Positions 8,647 through 16,125 of a stretch of 22,187 nt of DNA are shown piece by piece. Both the position numbers and the translations under genes were made by a program. The stretch covers positions 1 to 22,187 of the forward strand of contig JAZKZZ010000041.1 of the NCBI GenBank assembly GCA_045612885.1, in the 5' to 3' direction. Below the pieces are notes generated by a model. The model was given only the letters and a program-made list of their open reading frames with translations, made no database searches and was not told where the DNA came from. Positions within the stretch are counted from its first letter, which is position 1, and the number at the start of each line of letters is the position of its first letter. Source of the stretch: RGIG6178 sp045612885 (GTDB lineage: Bacteria > Bacillota_I > Bacilli_A > RFN20 > DUOF01).

Positions 8647-8715
8647 TTACGCTGTTTATAATATAAAAACTTAAGGTAGATACAAAAAATATAATATTTC
8701 ATTTCTCAAAAGATG

Positions 8716-8753
8716 ATAAGTGATACCAGGGGTATATGGTATCACTTATTTTT
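8716..8753 (+). terminator. Hairpin terminator after the surface-protein gene
   Basis: A 12-base-pair perfect stem (8716-8727 with 8738-8749) and a 10-base loop are followed by a short T-run ending at 8753. It lies 70 bases after the stop and 55 bases before the next start. It could instead act as an attenuator if a promoter lies upstream of it: TATAAT hexamers occur at 8657-8662 and 8690-8695, both without good -35 boxes. Confidence 0.65.
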
Positions 8754-8760
8754 GGTTATA

Positions 8761-8804
8761 TTTCTCCTATAGATTGAATATATATTTAATAGATATAGGA
8801 GGAA
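8761..8804 (+). promoter_or_regulatory. Hairpin enclosing the ribosome binding site of the SpoIIIAH-like gene
   Basis: CTCCTATA at 8764-8771 pairs perfectly with TATAGGAG at 8794-8801, and the pairing can extend to 8761/8804 with one U-G. An inner stem pairs 8773-8779 with 8784-8790 (one G-U) around a four-base loop. The 3' arm contains the whole AGGAGG Shine-Dalgarno (8797-8802). In the RNA the ribosome site would be masked, as in RNA thermometers or translational switches. No transcript data are available. Confidence 0.55.
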
Positions 8805-8808
8805 TATG

Positions 8809-9315
8809 ATGAAGGTAAAAAAAATAGTATCATTTTGTTCGTTATTTAGTTTGGTTTTGATTTTGTCAGTATATTATGTATTATCACCTGTTTCTATCAA
8901 TAATAGTGCAACAGTCAATAATGAAGTTATTAATGAAAGTGATGTGGTTGTAGATGTTTTAGATGGTGAGAGTGCATATTTTGATAATCTTGAAGTGCTA
9001 AAGCAAAGTGCTTTTTTAGATGAAATAAAAGAGTTAGAAGCAATTGTAGCTAGTTCGAGTGCAACAAGTGAAGAAAAATTACAGGCATTAGAAATTAAAA
9101 ATCAGAAAACTAAGATGAATGAAAAAGAAAAGCAATTATCCAATACAATAAAAGAACAAGGGTATACTAATGTGTATATAGAATATGAAGGGGATAAAGT
9201 GAATGTTTTAGTAGGAAAAAGAGATGCTACTAAAACAGATGCATTAAATATAATAAGAACAATTTATCCTTCCTTGGATGAGGGATATACTCCTTCAGTT
9301 ATGTTTAAATCATAA
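8809..9315 (+). CDS. SpoIIIAH-like membrane-anchored protein
   Basis: This 168-residue protein has one N-terminal membrane segment (about 6-26) ending in Val-Tyr-Tyr-Val-Leu-Ser-Pro, which resembles the start of SpoIIIAH proteins. A flexible acidic linker follows, then a helical and alpha/beta domain from about 65 with Gly-Tyr-x-Asn-Val-Tyr-Ile and a Val-Asn-Val-Leu-Val-Gly-Lys strand. In sporulating Bacillota SpoIIIAH forms the mother-cell side of the mother cell-forespore channel. The placement just before the Asp23/YqhY gene and nusB matches the end of the Bacillus spoIIIA region, but none of spoIIIAA-AG is present, so a non-sporulation role is possible. Tandem ATGs occur at 8806 and 8809; the second has better spacing (6 bases) from AGGAGG. 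Its ribosome site lies in a hairpin. Confidence 0.65.
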   Translation: MKVKKIVSFCSLFSLVLILSVYYVLSPVSINNSATVNNEVINESDVVVDVLDGESAYFDNLEVLKQSAFLDEIKELEAIVASSSATSEEKLQALEIKNQKTKMNEKEKQLSNTIKEQGYTNVYIEYEGDKVNVLVGKRDATKTDALNIIRTIYPSLDEGYTPSVMFKS

Positions 9316-9334
9316 GCTCTTCGGAGCTTTTTTT
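9314..9334 (+). terminator. Rho-independent terminator with TTCG loop
   Basis: Stem AAGCTC/GAGCTT (9314-9319 with 9324-9329) closes a TTCG tetraloop and runs into a T-run ending at 9334. The stop codon TAA (9313-9315) overlaps the 5' arm. Confidence 0.88.
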
Positions 9335-9351
9335 GTTTAATAAGCATTCTA

Positions 9352-9380
9352 TTGAATAATGTGTTTTCTTTTTATATAAT
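9352..9380 (+). promoter_or_regulatory. Sigma-A-type promoter of the Asp23/YqhY gene
   Basis: TTGAAT (9352-9357), a 17-base spacer and a perfect TATAAT (9375-9380). Transcription would start near 9387, giving a leader of about 19 bases that holds the AGAGGGA ribosome site. It probably also drives the peptidase gene. Confidence 0.8.
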
Positions 9381-9405
9381 ATAAAAAAAGAAAAGAGGGA
9401 ATTAT

Positions 9406-9723
9406 ATGGCACAAGCTGTTTATCATTATATAGAGAATTATTCAAATATGGGGAAGATTGGAATAGCATTTAATGCAATTACTGATATGCTAAAAGAATC
9501 TATTAAAGATATTAAACATGTCACTTTAGCTAAAGGTATACAATGCGAAGTTAACAAAGATAAAGTGTTTGTTGTTAATGTAAGTATTAATGTTGACTAT
9601 GGTACGAATGCTAATGAGGTTAGTGAGACTATCCAAGAAAGAATAGAAAATGCTTTGAATAATATGTGTGAGATAAGAAATACTAAAATTAATGTTAAAT
9701 TAGAAGGTATTATTACTAAGTAA
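9406..9723 (+). CDS. Asp23/Gls24 (YqhY/YloU-type) protein
   Basis: This small 105-residue protein fits the Asp23/Gls24 family: an N-terminal helix, a beta-alpha core with Gly-Ile-Gln-Cys-Glu-Val and Val-Asn-Val-Ser-Ile-Asn-Val strands, an amphipathic helix at about 69-87, and a final strand Lys-Ile-Asn-Val-Lys-Leu-Glu-Gly-Ile. Members in Bacillota include YqhY, linked to fatty-acid synthesis balance, and Asp23, a membrane-associated stress protein. The position between a SpoIIIAH-like gene and nusB matches yqhY of Bacillus, so it is most likely the YqhY type; accB and accC, which sit beside it there, are absent. It has its own strong promoter, and the peptidase gene follows after 5 bases. Confidence 0.8.
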   Translation: MAQAVYHYIENYSNMGKIGIAFNAITDMLKESIKDIKHVTLAKGIQCEVNKDKVFVVNVSINVDYGTNANEVSETIQERIENALNNMCEIRNTKINVKLEGIITK

Positions 9724-9728
9724 GTATT

Positions 9729-10772
9729 ATGAAAAGAATAGAAAATTTAATTAAAGTTTTAAAGGAAAAAGAAGTGGATGGGATAATTATTACTAGTTAT
9801 CCTAATATTTTTTATTTTTCTAATTTTACTAGTGAAGATTGTCTCCTTTATGTAGAAAAGAATAAAGCTTATTTGATTACCGATTCTAGATATACATTGC
9901 AAGCAAAAAAGGAAGCTAAGGAGTATCAAATTATTATTAGAAAATCATCATATATAAAGGAATTAAAGAACCTTGTTAAAGGGAATAAAATTTTGTTTGA
10001 AGATTCTATTAGTTATTCTATGTATAATGAATTAAAAAAAGAGTTAGATATCGAATTAGAAACTATTAATATTGATTATTTAAGAAATGTAAAAGATAGT
10101 AGTGAAATTAAATCTATTACTAGAGCTTGTAATATAGCTAGTGAGTGCTATTATCACATTTTAGGATATATTAAGCCTGGTATGAAAGAGTTTACTATAG
10201 CTAATGAAATTGTACGTTTTATGAAAGAAAAAGGTGCAAGTGGTGAATCTTTTGCTACTATTGTTGCAAGTGGAAGTAGGGGTGCTCTACCTCATGGAGT
10301 TGCTAGTAATAAAGAGATTAATGAAGGAGATTTTGTTACTTTAGATTATGGTTGTGTATATAAGGGATATTGCAGTGATATTACTAGAAGTTTTATGATA
10401 TCTAAGGGAAATGATAAACTCATAAATATTTATAATATTGTAAAAGAAGCACAAAGAAGAGCAATAAAAGGGGTAAAAGAGGGTATTAAAGTATCCGAGA
10501 TTGATAAGATTGCTAGAGATTATATTACTAGTAAAGGATATGGTAAATATTTCACACATTCTACCGGTCATGGATTAGGAATAGTAGTACATGATCCTAT
10601 CTCTGTAAGCAAACTTAGTGATCTTGTTTTAGAAGAAAATATGGTTATTACTATAGAGCCTGGGATCTATATAAGAGGACTTGGTGGTATTAGAATCGAA
10701 GATGATGTATTAGTTACTAAGGATGGATGTAAGGTTTTAACTAAAGCAACTAAGAAATTGATTAGCATTTAA
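9729..10772 (+). CDS. Xaa-Pro aminopeptidase-type M24 metallopeptidase
   Basis: The 347-residue protein has the two-domain layout of the aminopeptidase P / PepQ group. A creatinase-like N-terminal domain (1-120) is followed by the pita-bread catalytic domain. All five metal ligands are visible: D206 and D217, H281 in Gly-His-Gly-Leu-Gly, E310 in Ile-Glu-Pro-Gly, and E324 in Arg-Ile-Glu-Asp. It would remove N-terminal residues before proline (aminopeptidase) or split Xaa-Pro dipeptides (prolidase); sequence alone does not decide. Bacillus YqhT lies in the same neighbourhood, close to spoIIIA and nusB. It starts 5 bases after the Asp23-type gene without a strong Shine-Dalgarno sequence, so it is probably translated by coupling. 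Confidence 0.9.
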   Translation: MKRIENLIKVLKEKEVDGIIITSYPNIFYFSNFTSEDCLLYVEKNKAYLITDSRYTLQAKKEAKEYQIIIRKSSYIKELKNLVKGNKILFEDSISYSMYNELKKELDIELETINIDYLRNVKDSSEIKSITRACNIASECYYHILGYIKPGMKEFTIANEIVRFMKEKGASGESFATIVASGSRGALPHGVASNKEINEGDFVTLDYGCVYKGYCSDITRSFMISKGNDKLINIYNIVKEAQRRAIKGVKEGIKVSEIDKIARDYITSKGYGKYFTHSTGHGLGIVVHDPISVSKLSDLVLEENMVITIEPGIYIRGLGGIRIEDDVLVTKDGCKVLTKATKKLISI

Positions 10773-10777
10773 AGTAT

Positions 10778-10803
10778 AGAGTATATATTTATATACTCTT
10801 TTT
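10778..10803 (+). terminator. AT-rich hairpin terminator after the M24 peptidase
   Basis: AGAGTATAT (10778-10786) pairs with ATATACTCT (10791-10799) over a four-base loop and runs into five T (10799-10803). Confidence 0.7.
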
Positions 10804-10885
10804 CATTTGTTTTATACAAATAATAGTTTATTTAATTTGATAATTATGATAAAATTCTTATGGATTAAGAAATGAGGTTGACAAT

Positions 10886-11287
10886 ATGGCAAGTAGAAAT
10901 AAAATACAAGAGTTGGTAGTTTTTGCTCTTTATCAATATTTATTTTATTATTCATATGATAAAAGACCTTCATTAAAAGAGATTATTGAGAGCGTATTTG
11001 AATGCAAATCAAGTGAATGTGATGAATTTGCAAAAGAGTTAATTAAGAGTGCAATTAAGAATGCAGATACAAGTATTAAAGATATTTCTGCTTATTTAAA
11101 CGATTGGACATTTGATAGATTAAATTACATAGAACAAGCTATTTTATTATCATCATATACTCAATTTAAGTACCTAAATCAACCTAAAACTATTGCGATA
11201 AATGTTGCTATAGATTTAGCTAAAAAATATTGTGATGACAATTCATACAAATTTATTAATGGAGTACTAGACAACTGTTTATGTTAA
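10886..11287 (+). CDS. nusB: Transcription antitermination factor NusB
   Basis: NusB binds boxA RNA with NusE (S10) and allows full-length transcription of rRNA operons. The 133-residue all-helical protein is the usual length and keeps the family's C-terminal signature: Trp-Thr-Phe-Asp-Arg-Leu-Asn near 94-100, Ile-Ala-Ile-Asn-Val-Ala-Ile-Asp-Leu-Ala-Lys-Lys-Tyr and Phe-Ile-Asn-Gly-Val-Leu-Asp-Asn at the end. A GAGGT ribosome site stands 7 bases before the ATG. It heads a run of six same-strand genes reaching to 16114. A candidate -10 (TATGAT, 10845-10850) lies upstream but no clear -35 was found. xseA starts inside its last codons (7-base overlap). Confidence 0.92.
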   Translation: MASRNKIQELVVFALYQYLFYYSYDKRPSLKEIIESVFECKSSECDEFAKELIKSAIKNADTSIKDISAYLNDWTFDRLNYIEQAILLSSYTQFKYLNQPKTIAINVAIDLAKKYCDDNSYKFINGVLDNCLC

Positions 11288-12561
11288 ATCACAATGTTAG
11301 TGTTATCACAGTTAGTCAGTTAAATACATATTTAAAGAGTATATTAGATAGTAATCCTTTACTTAATAATTTATTAGTTAAAGGTGAAGTAAGTAATTTA
11401 AAATATTATCCAAGTGGGCACATTTATTTTTCTTTAAAAGATGAAGAGGGTGTAGTTAAGTGTGTTATGTTTTCTACATATGCTTCTAAACTAAATGTTT
11501 CATTAAAAGAAGGAGATAAAATCATTGTTAATGGCTCTTTATCTATTTATGGAGCGAGTGGCTCATATCAAATATATGTTAAAGCTTTAGAAAAAGAAGG
11601 ATTGGGTAATTTATATTTAGAGTTTGAAAAGTTAAAAAATTCATTGAAGGATAAAGGGCTATTTGATGAAGGACATAAATTACCACTTAAGGAATATCCA
11701 TTAACAATTGGAGTTATAAGTGGTAAGACGGCAGCAGGTCTTAGAGATATTATTACGATTATAAAAAGAAGATGGAGACTAGCTAAGATTATTGTCTTTC
11801 CATGTCTAGTTCAAGGTAAAGAAGCTCCTAGTAGTATTATTAGAGCTTTGGATGATGCTTCTAAATTTGATTTAGATGTTACTATTTTGGCTAGAGGAGG
11901 TGGGTCTCAAGAAGATTTATGGTGCTTTAATGATGAAAAATTAGCATATGCTATTTATAATTACCCTAAGCCAATAGTAAGTGGTATCGGTCATGAGATT
12001 GATTTTACAATTGCTGATTTTGTTAGTGACTTAAGGGCTCCTACTCCAAGTGGTGCAGCAGAGATTGTAACTCCTAGTAGTGAGGAACTATTAAGCAATA
12101 TTAATTCTTATAAGAACATTCTTATAAATAGAGCTAGACATGTTGTTAATGAAAAGAGAAATTCTCTTTTAGAATATGAAAACTATTTATCAAGAGAATA
12201 TTTTTATAAAATGATTAATGATAAAAGATTGATTCTTAATGACAAAAAAGAAGAATTAAAAAGTAATTATTTTAAATTTTCATTAATACATAAAAATGAG
12301 ATAAAAGAGAATCTGAATATGCTGAAATTAGGTTATAATAATTTTCTTAAAAAGCAAAGAGTAGATTTAATAAATGAAATTAGATTATTAGATAATATCT
12401 CTCCACTTAAAGTATTACAAAGAGGGTATAGTGTTGTTAGTAACACTGAAGGTATTATAACTAGTAGTAAACAACTAAATATTGAAGATATAATTAGAAT
12501 TAGATTACATGATGGTAAAATATATGCCTCAGTAACAAGAAAGGATGATAGCAATGAATAA
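11281..12561 (+). CDS. xseA: Exodeoxyribonuclease VII large subunit
   Basis: XseA is the catalytic subunit of exonuclease VII, which degrades single-stranded DNA from both ends when combined with several XseB subunits. The 426-residue protein has an N-terminal OB-fold (about 6-105), then the catalytic region with Gly-Val-Ile-Ser-Gly-Lys-Thr (144-150), Ala-Arg-Gly-Gly-Gly-Ser-Gln-Glu-Asp-Leu (204-213) and Gly-His-Glu-Ile-Asp (237-241). The family's Arg-Ala-Pro-Thr-Pro-Ser-Gly-Ala-Ala-Glu follows at 252-261, then a long coiled coil and a C-terminal beta segment with Gln-Arg-Gly-Tyr-Ser. It overlaps nusB by 7 bases (ATGTTAA) and xseB by 8. Confidence 0.95.
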   Translation: MLNHNVSVITVSQLNTYLKSILDSNPLLNNLLVKGEVSNLKYYPSGHIYFSLKDEEGVVKCVMFSTYASKLNVSLKEGDKIIVNGSLSIYGASGSYQIYVKALEKEGLGNLYLEFEKLKNSLKDKGLFDEGHKLPLKEYPLTIGVISGKTAAGLRDIITIIKRRWRLAKIIVFPCLVQGKEAPSSIIRALDDASKFDLDVTILARGGGSQEDLWCFNDEKLAYAIYNYPKPIVSGIGHEIDFTIADFVSDLRAPTPSGAAEIVTPSSEELLSNINSYKNILINRARHVVNEKRNSLLEYENYLSREYFYKMINDKRLILNDKKEELKSNYFKFSLIHKNEIKENLNMLKLGYNNFLKKQRVDLINEIRLLDNISPLKVLQRGYSVVSNTEGIITSSKQLNIEDIIRIRLHDGKIYASVTRKDDSNE

Positions 12562-12760
12562 CAAAAGTTTTGAAGAAAATTTAAATAGATTAAAAGAAAT
12601 AGTAAAACTTATTCAAAGTGGTGAATTAAGTTTGGATGATTCAATAGAAGTTTTTAAAGAGGGAATTGAATTAAGTAAATATTTAGAAAATAAACTATCA
12701 TCTGTTGAGGCTGAGGCCGTTAAAATATTTGAAAATGATGAACTAGTGGACTTTGAATAA
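12554..12760 (+). CDS. xseB: Exodeoxyribonuclease VII small subunit
   Basis: XseB is the small accessory subunit of exonuclease VII. The 68-residue helical-hairpin protein has the family pattern: Phe-Glu-Glu-Asn-Leu near the start, Leu-Lys-Glu-Ile-Val, Gly-Glu-Leu-Ser-Leu-Asp-Asp-Ser and a Phe-Lys-Glu-Gly-Ile-Glu-Leu. The ATG at 12554 is chosen over the in-frame ATG at 12545 because AAGGA (12541-12545) stands 8 bases before it and family members begin shortly before the Phe-Glu motif. It overlaps the end of xseA by 8 bases, which ties production of the two subunits together. Confidence 0.93.
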   Translation: MNNKSFEENLNRLKEIVKLIQSGELSLDDSIEVFKEGIELSKYLENKLSSVEAEAVKIFENDELVDFE

Positions 12761-12771
12761 GAAGGTGAAGT

Positions 12772-14574
12772 ATGGATAAGAGTAGAATTAGAAACTTCTC
12801 TATCATAGCTCATATTGATCATGGTAAATCAACTTTAGCAGACCGTATAATCGAATATACAGGAGCAGTTGAAAAAAGAGATATGAAATCTCAATTATTA
12901 GATAATATGGATATTGAAAGAGAAAGAGGAATAACAATAAAATTAAATACAGTGGCTTTAACTTATAAAGCAAAAGATGGACTTGATTATTATTTTCATT
13001 TAATAGATACTCCAGGACATGTAGACTTTGCTTATGAAGTTAGTAGATCTTTAGCGGCATGTGAAGGTGCGCTTTTAGTGGTAGATGCAGCTCAAGGAAT
13101 ACAAGCACAAACTATTGCAAATGTATACTTAGCTCTAGATAATAACTTAGAAATAGTACCAGTAATAAATAAGATAGATTTACCTAGTGCTAGACCTGAT
13201 GAAATTAAACAAGAGATTGAAGATGTATTAGGTATCCCTGCAGATGAAGCACCATTAATTAGTGCTAAAACAGGATTAAATATAGAAGATGTTATGGAAA
13301 CCATAGTCAAATATGTTCCTGCTCCTAGTGGAAATGATAACAATCCTTTACAAGCATTAATTTTTGATTCTTATTATGATGCATATAGAGGTGCAATAGT
13401 CTTTATAAGAGTTAAAGAAGGATGCATAAGAGTAGGAGACAAAATCAGAATGATGGCTACTAACCAAGAATATGAAGTGTTAGAGTTAGGAATCAGAACA
13501 CCATATGAAGTAAAAAAAGATGTATTAGAAGCAGGTGAAGTTGGTTGGATTGGTGCCTCTATTAAGCAAGTAAGAGATGTTAGAGTAGGAGACACTATTA
13601 CCTCAGTTGATAATCCTTGTAAGGAACCATTACCTGGATATAGAGAAATGGATCCAATGGTATATTGTGGTATTTATCCAATTGATAATGCTAAGTATAA
13701 CGATTTAAAAGATGCTCTAGAAAAATTGAAATTAAATGACGATTCTTTAGTCTTTGAACCAGAGACTTCTCAAGCATTAGGATTTGGTTTTAGATGTGGT
13801 TTTTTAGGTTTGCTACATATGGATGTAACAGAAGAGAGAGTAGAAAGAGAGTATAATATACCACTTATTGCCACAGCACCATCAGTTATATATCATGTGT
13901 ACTTAAATGATGGAAGCATGGTGGAAATTGATAACCCTAGTAAGTTACCTGATGTTACTAAAATAAATAGAATTGAAGAACCTATTGTAAGAACTACAAT
14001 TATGACTCCTAATGATTATGTTGGTCCATTAATGGATTTATGTCAAAAGAAAAGAGGAGTATATAAAGATTTAATCTATATTGATAGTAATAGAATGGAA
14101 CTTATTTATGAATTGCCACTATCAGAAATAGTTTATGATTTCTTTGATAAGTTAAAATCATCTACTAAAGGCTATGCTTCTTTTGACTATGAATTATGTG
14201 GTTATAAAGCAAGCAAATTAATCAAGATGGATATTTTAATTAATGGTGACACTCTTGATGCTTTGTCAGTTATTGTTCATAAAGATAGTGCCTATTATAG
14301 AGGAAATTATATTTGCGAAAAACTTAAAACACTTATTCCTAGACAACAATTTGAAGTGCCAATTCAAGCAGCTATAAATGGTAAGATTATAGCTAGAAGT
14401 ACACTTAAGGCAATGAGAAAAGATGTTCTTGCAAAGTGTTATGGTGGAGACATTACAAGAAAGAAAAAATTATTGGAAAAACAAAAAGAAGGTAAAAAGC
14501 GAATGAAGTCTGTAGGAAGTGTTGAAGTTCCTCAAGAGGCATTCATGGCTATATTATCAATGGATGAAGATTAG
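12772..14574 (+). CDS. lepA: Elongation factor 4 (LepA), ribosomal GTPase
   Basis: LepA/EF4 is a translational GTPase implicated in ribosome back-translocation and in 30S biogenesis or initiation. The 600-residue protein has the full family layout: G1 Ala-His-Ile-Asp-His-Gly-Lys-Ser (13-20), G2 Arg-Glu-Arg-Gly-Ile-Thr (50-55), G3 Asp-Thr-Pro-Gly-His (79-83), G4 Asn-Lys-Ile-Asp (133-136) and G5 Ser-Ala-Lys (164-166). These are followed by EF-G-like domains II, III and V and the LepA-specific C-terminal domain with Cys-Tyr-Gly-Gly-Asp-Ile-Thr-Arg-Lys-Lys-Lys. Length is typical. An AAGGTGA ribosome site precedes the ATG; gaps to xseB and hemW are 11 and 14 bases. lepA-hemW is the order seen in Bacillus upstream of hrcA. 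Confidence 0.97.
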   Translation: MDKSRIRNFSIIAHIDHGKSTLADRIIEYTGAVEKRDMKSQLLDNMDIERERGITIKLNTVALTYKAKDGLDYYFHLIDTPGHVDFAYEVSRSLAACEGALLVVDAAQGIQAQTIANVYLALDNNLEIVPVINKIDLPSARPDEIKQEIEDVLGIPADEAPLISAKTGLNIEDVMETIVKYVPAPSGNDNNPLQALIFDSYYDAYRGAIVFIRVKEGCIRVGDKIRMMATNQEYEVLELGIRTPYEVKKDVLEAGEVGWIGASIKQVRDVRVGDTITSVDNPCKEPLPGYREMDPMVYCGIYPIDNAKYNDLKDALEKLKLNDDSLVFEPETSQALGFGFRCGFLGLLHMDVTEERVEREYNIPLIATAPSVIYHVYLNDGSMVEIDNPSKLPDVTKINRIEEPIVRTTIMTPNDYVGPLMDLCQKKRGVYKDLIYIDSNRMELIYELPLSEIVYDFFDKLKSSTKGYASFDYELCGYKASKLIKMDILINGDTLDALSVIVHKDSAYYRGNYICEKLKTLIPRQQFEVPIQAAINGKIIARSTLKAMRKDVLAKCYGGDITRKKKLLEKQKEGKKRMKSVGSVEVPQEAFMAILSMDED

Positions 14575-14588
14575 GAAGTGAGTAAAAT

Positions 14589-15680
14589 ATGAGTAGAGTA
14601 GATGCAATGTATGTACATATACCTTTTTGCAAGAGTATATGTTCTTATTGTGATTTTACGAAAGTATTTTACTCTTTTTTATATGAAGAAAAATATTTGG
14701 ATTCTTTATTTAATGAGATAAAGTTAGAAAAACCAAATCGATGTAAAACTATCTATATAGGAGGAGGAACTCCGAGTGTTTTATCTAATAATGGATTAGA
14801 AAGATTACTTGGTTTTTTGTCTAATTATTTAGAACAAGAATATGAATTTACAATTGAAGTCAATCCAGAAACTATTGATGAAGAAAAAGTTAAAATATTT
14901 AAAAAATATGGAATTAATAGAGTAAGTATTGGAGTTGAATCGTTTAATAATGATATGCTTGTTTTTTTAGGTAGGAAGCATAGTTATGATGATGTGAAAA
15001 ATTGTGTTAATTTATTAAATCAATATGATATTACTAATTATTCTTTTGATTTTATTTATGGTATAAGAGGATTAACTATTAATCATCTTGAATATGATTT
15101 TAAATGTATTGATATACTAAATCCTAAACATCTATCTTTTTATAGTTTAATTTTAGAAGATAATACGTGTTTAAAAGCAAAGCAATATCAAGAATTAGAT
15201 GAAGATGAAGTTGTAAATCAATATGATTATATTTATAAGGAATTAATTAAACGTGGGTATAATCAATATGAGGTTAGTAACTATTGCAAAGAAGGTTATA
15301 AATCTAAACACAATTTAGTTTATTGGAAAGATAAACAATATTATGGATTTGGATTAGGAGCAAGTGGATATATAGATAATAAAAGATATGTAAATACTAA
15401 GAACTTAACTAGATATCTTATTTGTGACTATAAAAGAGAATATGAAGAGTTAACTATAGAGGGTATTAAAGAAGAATATATATTATTAGGTTTAAGGTTA
15501 AATGAAGGAATATCTCTAAAAGAGTATAACAATAAGTTTAATGAAGATTTATTAAATATAAAAAAAGAGGAGATAAACTCACTCATAAATGATAATTTAA
15601 TAAAAATATCTGGTGATAGATTATTTACAACTTATAAAGGTATGTTATTATTAGATATGGTTATACTTAAATTAATATAG
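14589..15680 (+). CDS. hemW: HemW-type radical SAM protein (heme chaperone family)
   Basis: The 363-residue radical SAM protein has the iron-sulfur motif Cys14-x3-Cys18-x2-Cys21-Asp-Phe and Gly-Gly-Gly-Thr-Pro-Ser at 58-63 (SAM binding), with a HemN-type C-terminal domain. HemW differs from the coproporphyrinogen dehydrogenase HemN in having Phe where HemN has a further cysteine; here residue 23 is Phe. HemW proteins bind heme and are proposed to deliver it to membrane enzymes, so this is not a heme-synthesis enzyme despite old annotations. Linkage to lepA and the nearby hrcA operon is conserved in Bacillota. Nothing else in the window concerns heme. Confidence 0.92.
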   Translation: MSRVDAMYVHIPFCKSICSYCDFTKVFYSFLYEEKYLDSLFNEIKLEKPNRCKTIYIGGGTPSVLSNNGLERLLGFLSNYLEQEYEFTIEVNPETIDEEKVKIFKKYGINRVSIGVESFNNDMLVFLGRKHSYDDVKNCVNLLNQYDITNYSFDFIYGIRGLTINHLEYDFKCIDILNPKHLSFYSLILEDNTCLKAKQYQELDEDEVVNQYDYIYKELIKRGYNQYEVSNYCKEGYKSKHNLVYWKDKQYYGFGLGASGYIDNKRYVNTKNLTRYLICDYKREYEELTIEGIKEEYILLGLRLNEGISLKEYNNKFNEDLLNIKKEEINSLINDNLIKISGDRLFTTYKGMLLLDMVILKLI

Positions 15681-15691
15681 GGAGGGATTAG

Positions 15692-16114
15692 ATGCTATTA
15701 CATGAAAGAAGATTTTTAGCTTCACTTATAGATATTGGTATAGTATTGCTATTGTCATTAATAGTTAATCTATTTATTCCTAGTGTACCTTTTGCTAGTA
15801 ATCTGATATTCTTTACAATTTATTTTATTATCGGTTTCTTATATATGTTTTTGTCTTTATTGATAAGTAAAGATAGTACAATAGGATTATATTCTATATC
15901 TGTTAAATTAATGGGAAAAGATTGGGAAAAACCAAATATTAAAATGATATTTTTAAGGGCTATTACACATGCTGTTCCTGCGTTATATTTAGTAAATATA
16001 TTATATATGACATTGAATAAAAGTACAGAAACACTGTTTGATGTAATATCTGATTCATTTATGGTAAAACTTGGAGATACCTATAAAGTAGAAGAAGAAA
16101 GAGAGTTAAGTTAA
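15692..16114 (+). CDS. RDD-family membrane protein
   Basis: This 140-residue protein has three hydrophobic segments at about 9-29, 36-58 and 86-107. It begins with the RDD-family pattern Arg-Arg-Phe-Leu-Ala-Ser-Leu-Ile-Asp (Arg6/Arg7 and Asp14). Asp-Ser-Thr-Ile-Gly-Leu-Tyr-Ser-Ile-Ser-Val at 61-71 resembles the conserved loop of the family. RDD proteins are of uncertain function; some are linked to ion or small-molecule transport. A strong GGGAGGGA site precedes the ATG, 11 bases after hemW, making it the last gene of the nusB-hemW run. Its TAA overlaps by four bases the TAA of folA on the other strand. Confidence 0.75.
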   Translation: MLLHERRFLASLIDIGIVLLLSLIVNLFIPSVPFASNLIFFTIYFIIGFLYMFLSLLISKDSTIGLYSISVKLMGKDWEKPNIKMIFLRAITHAVPALYLVNILYMTLNKSTETLFDVISDSFMVKLGDTYKVEEERELS

Positions 16115-16125
16115 CTCTCTTTTTT
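16098..16125. terminator. Shared two-way terminator between the RDD gene and folA
   Basis: A near-perfect inverted repeat (16098-16109 with 16111-16122) is followed by T on the plus strand (to 16125). On the minus strand it is followed by an interrupted T-rich stretch. The two convergent stop codons lie at its centre (16111-16114). Confidence 0.75.

Noticed and set aside
12613..12822. Minus-strand frame across xseB and the start of lepA
   Set aside because: It lies opposite two well-supported genes and has no start signals or protein features.
14589..15680. Oxygen-independent coproporphyrinogen oxidase (HemN)
   Set aside because: Phe follows the third motif cysteine and Asp, the length is about 360 and the gene is linked to lepA, all as in HemW rather than HemN.
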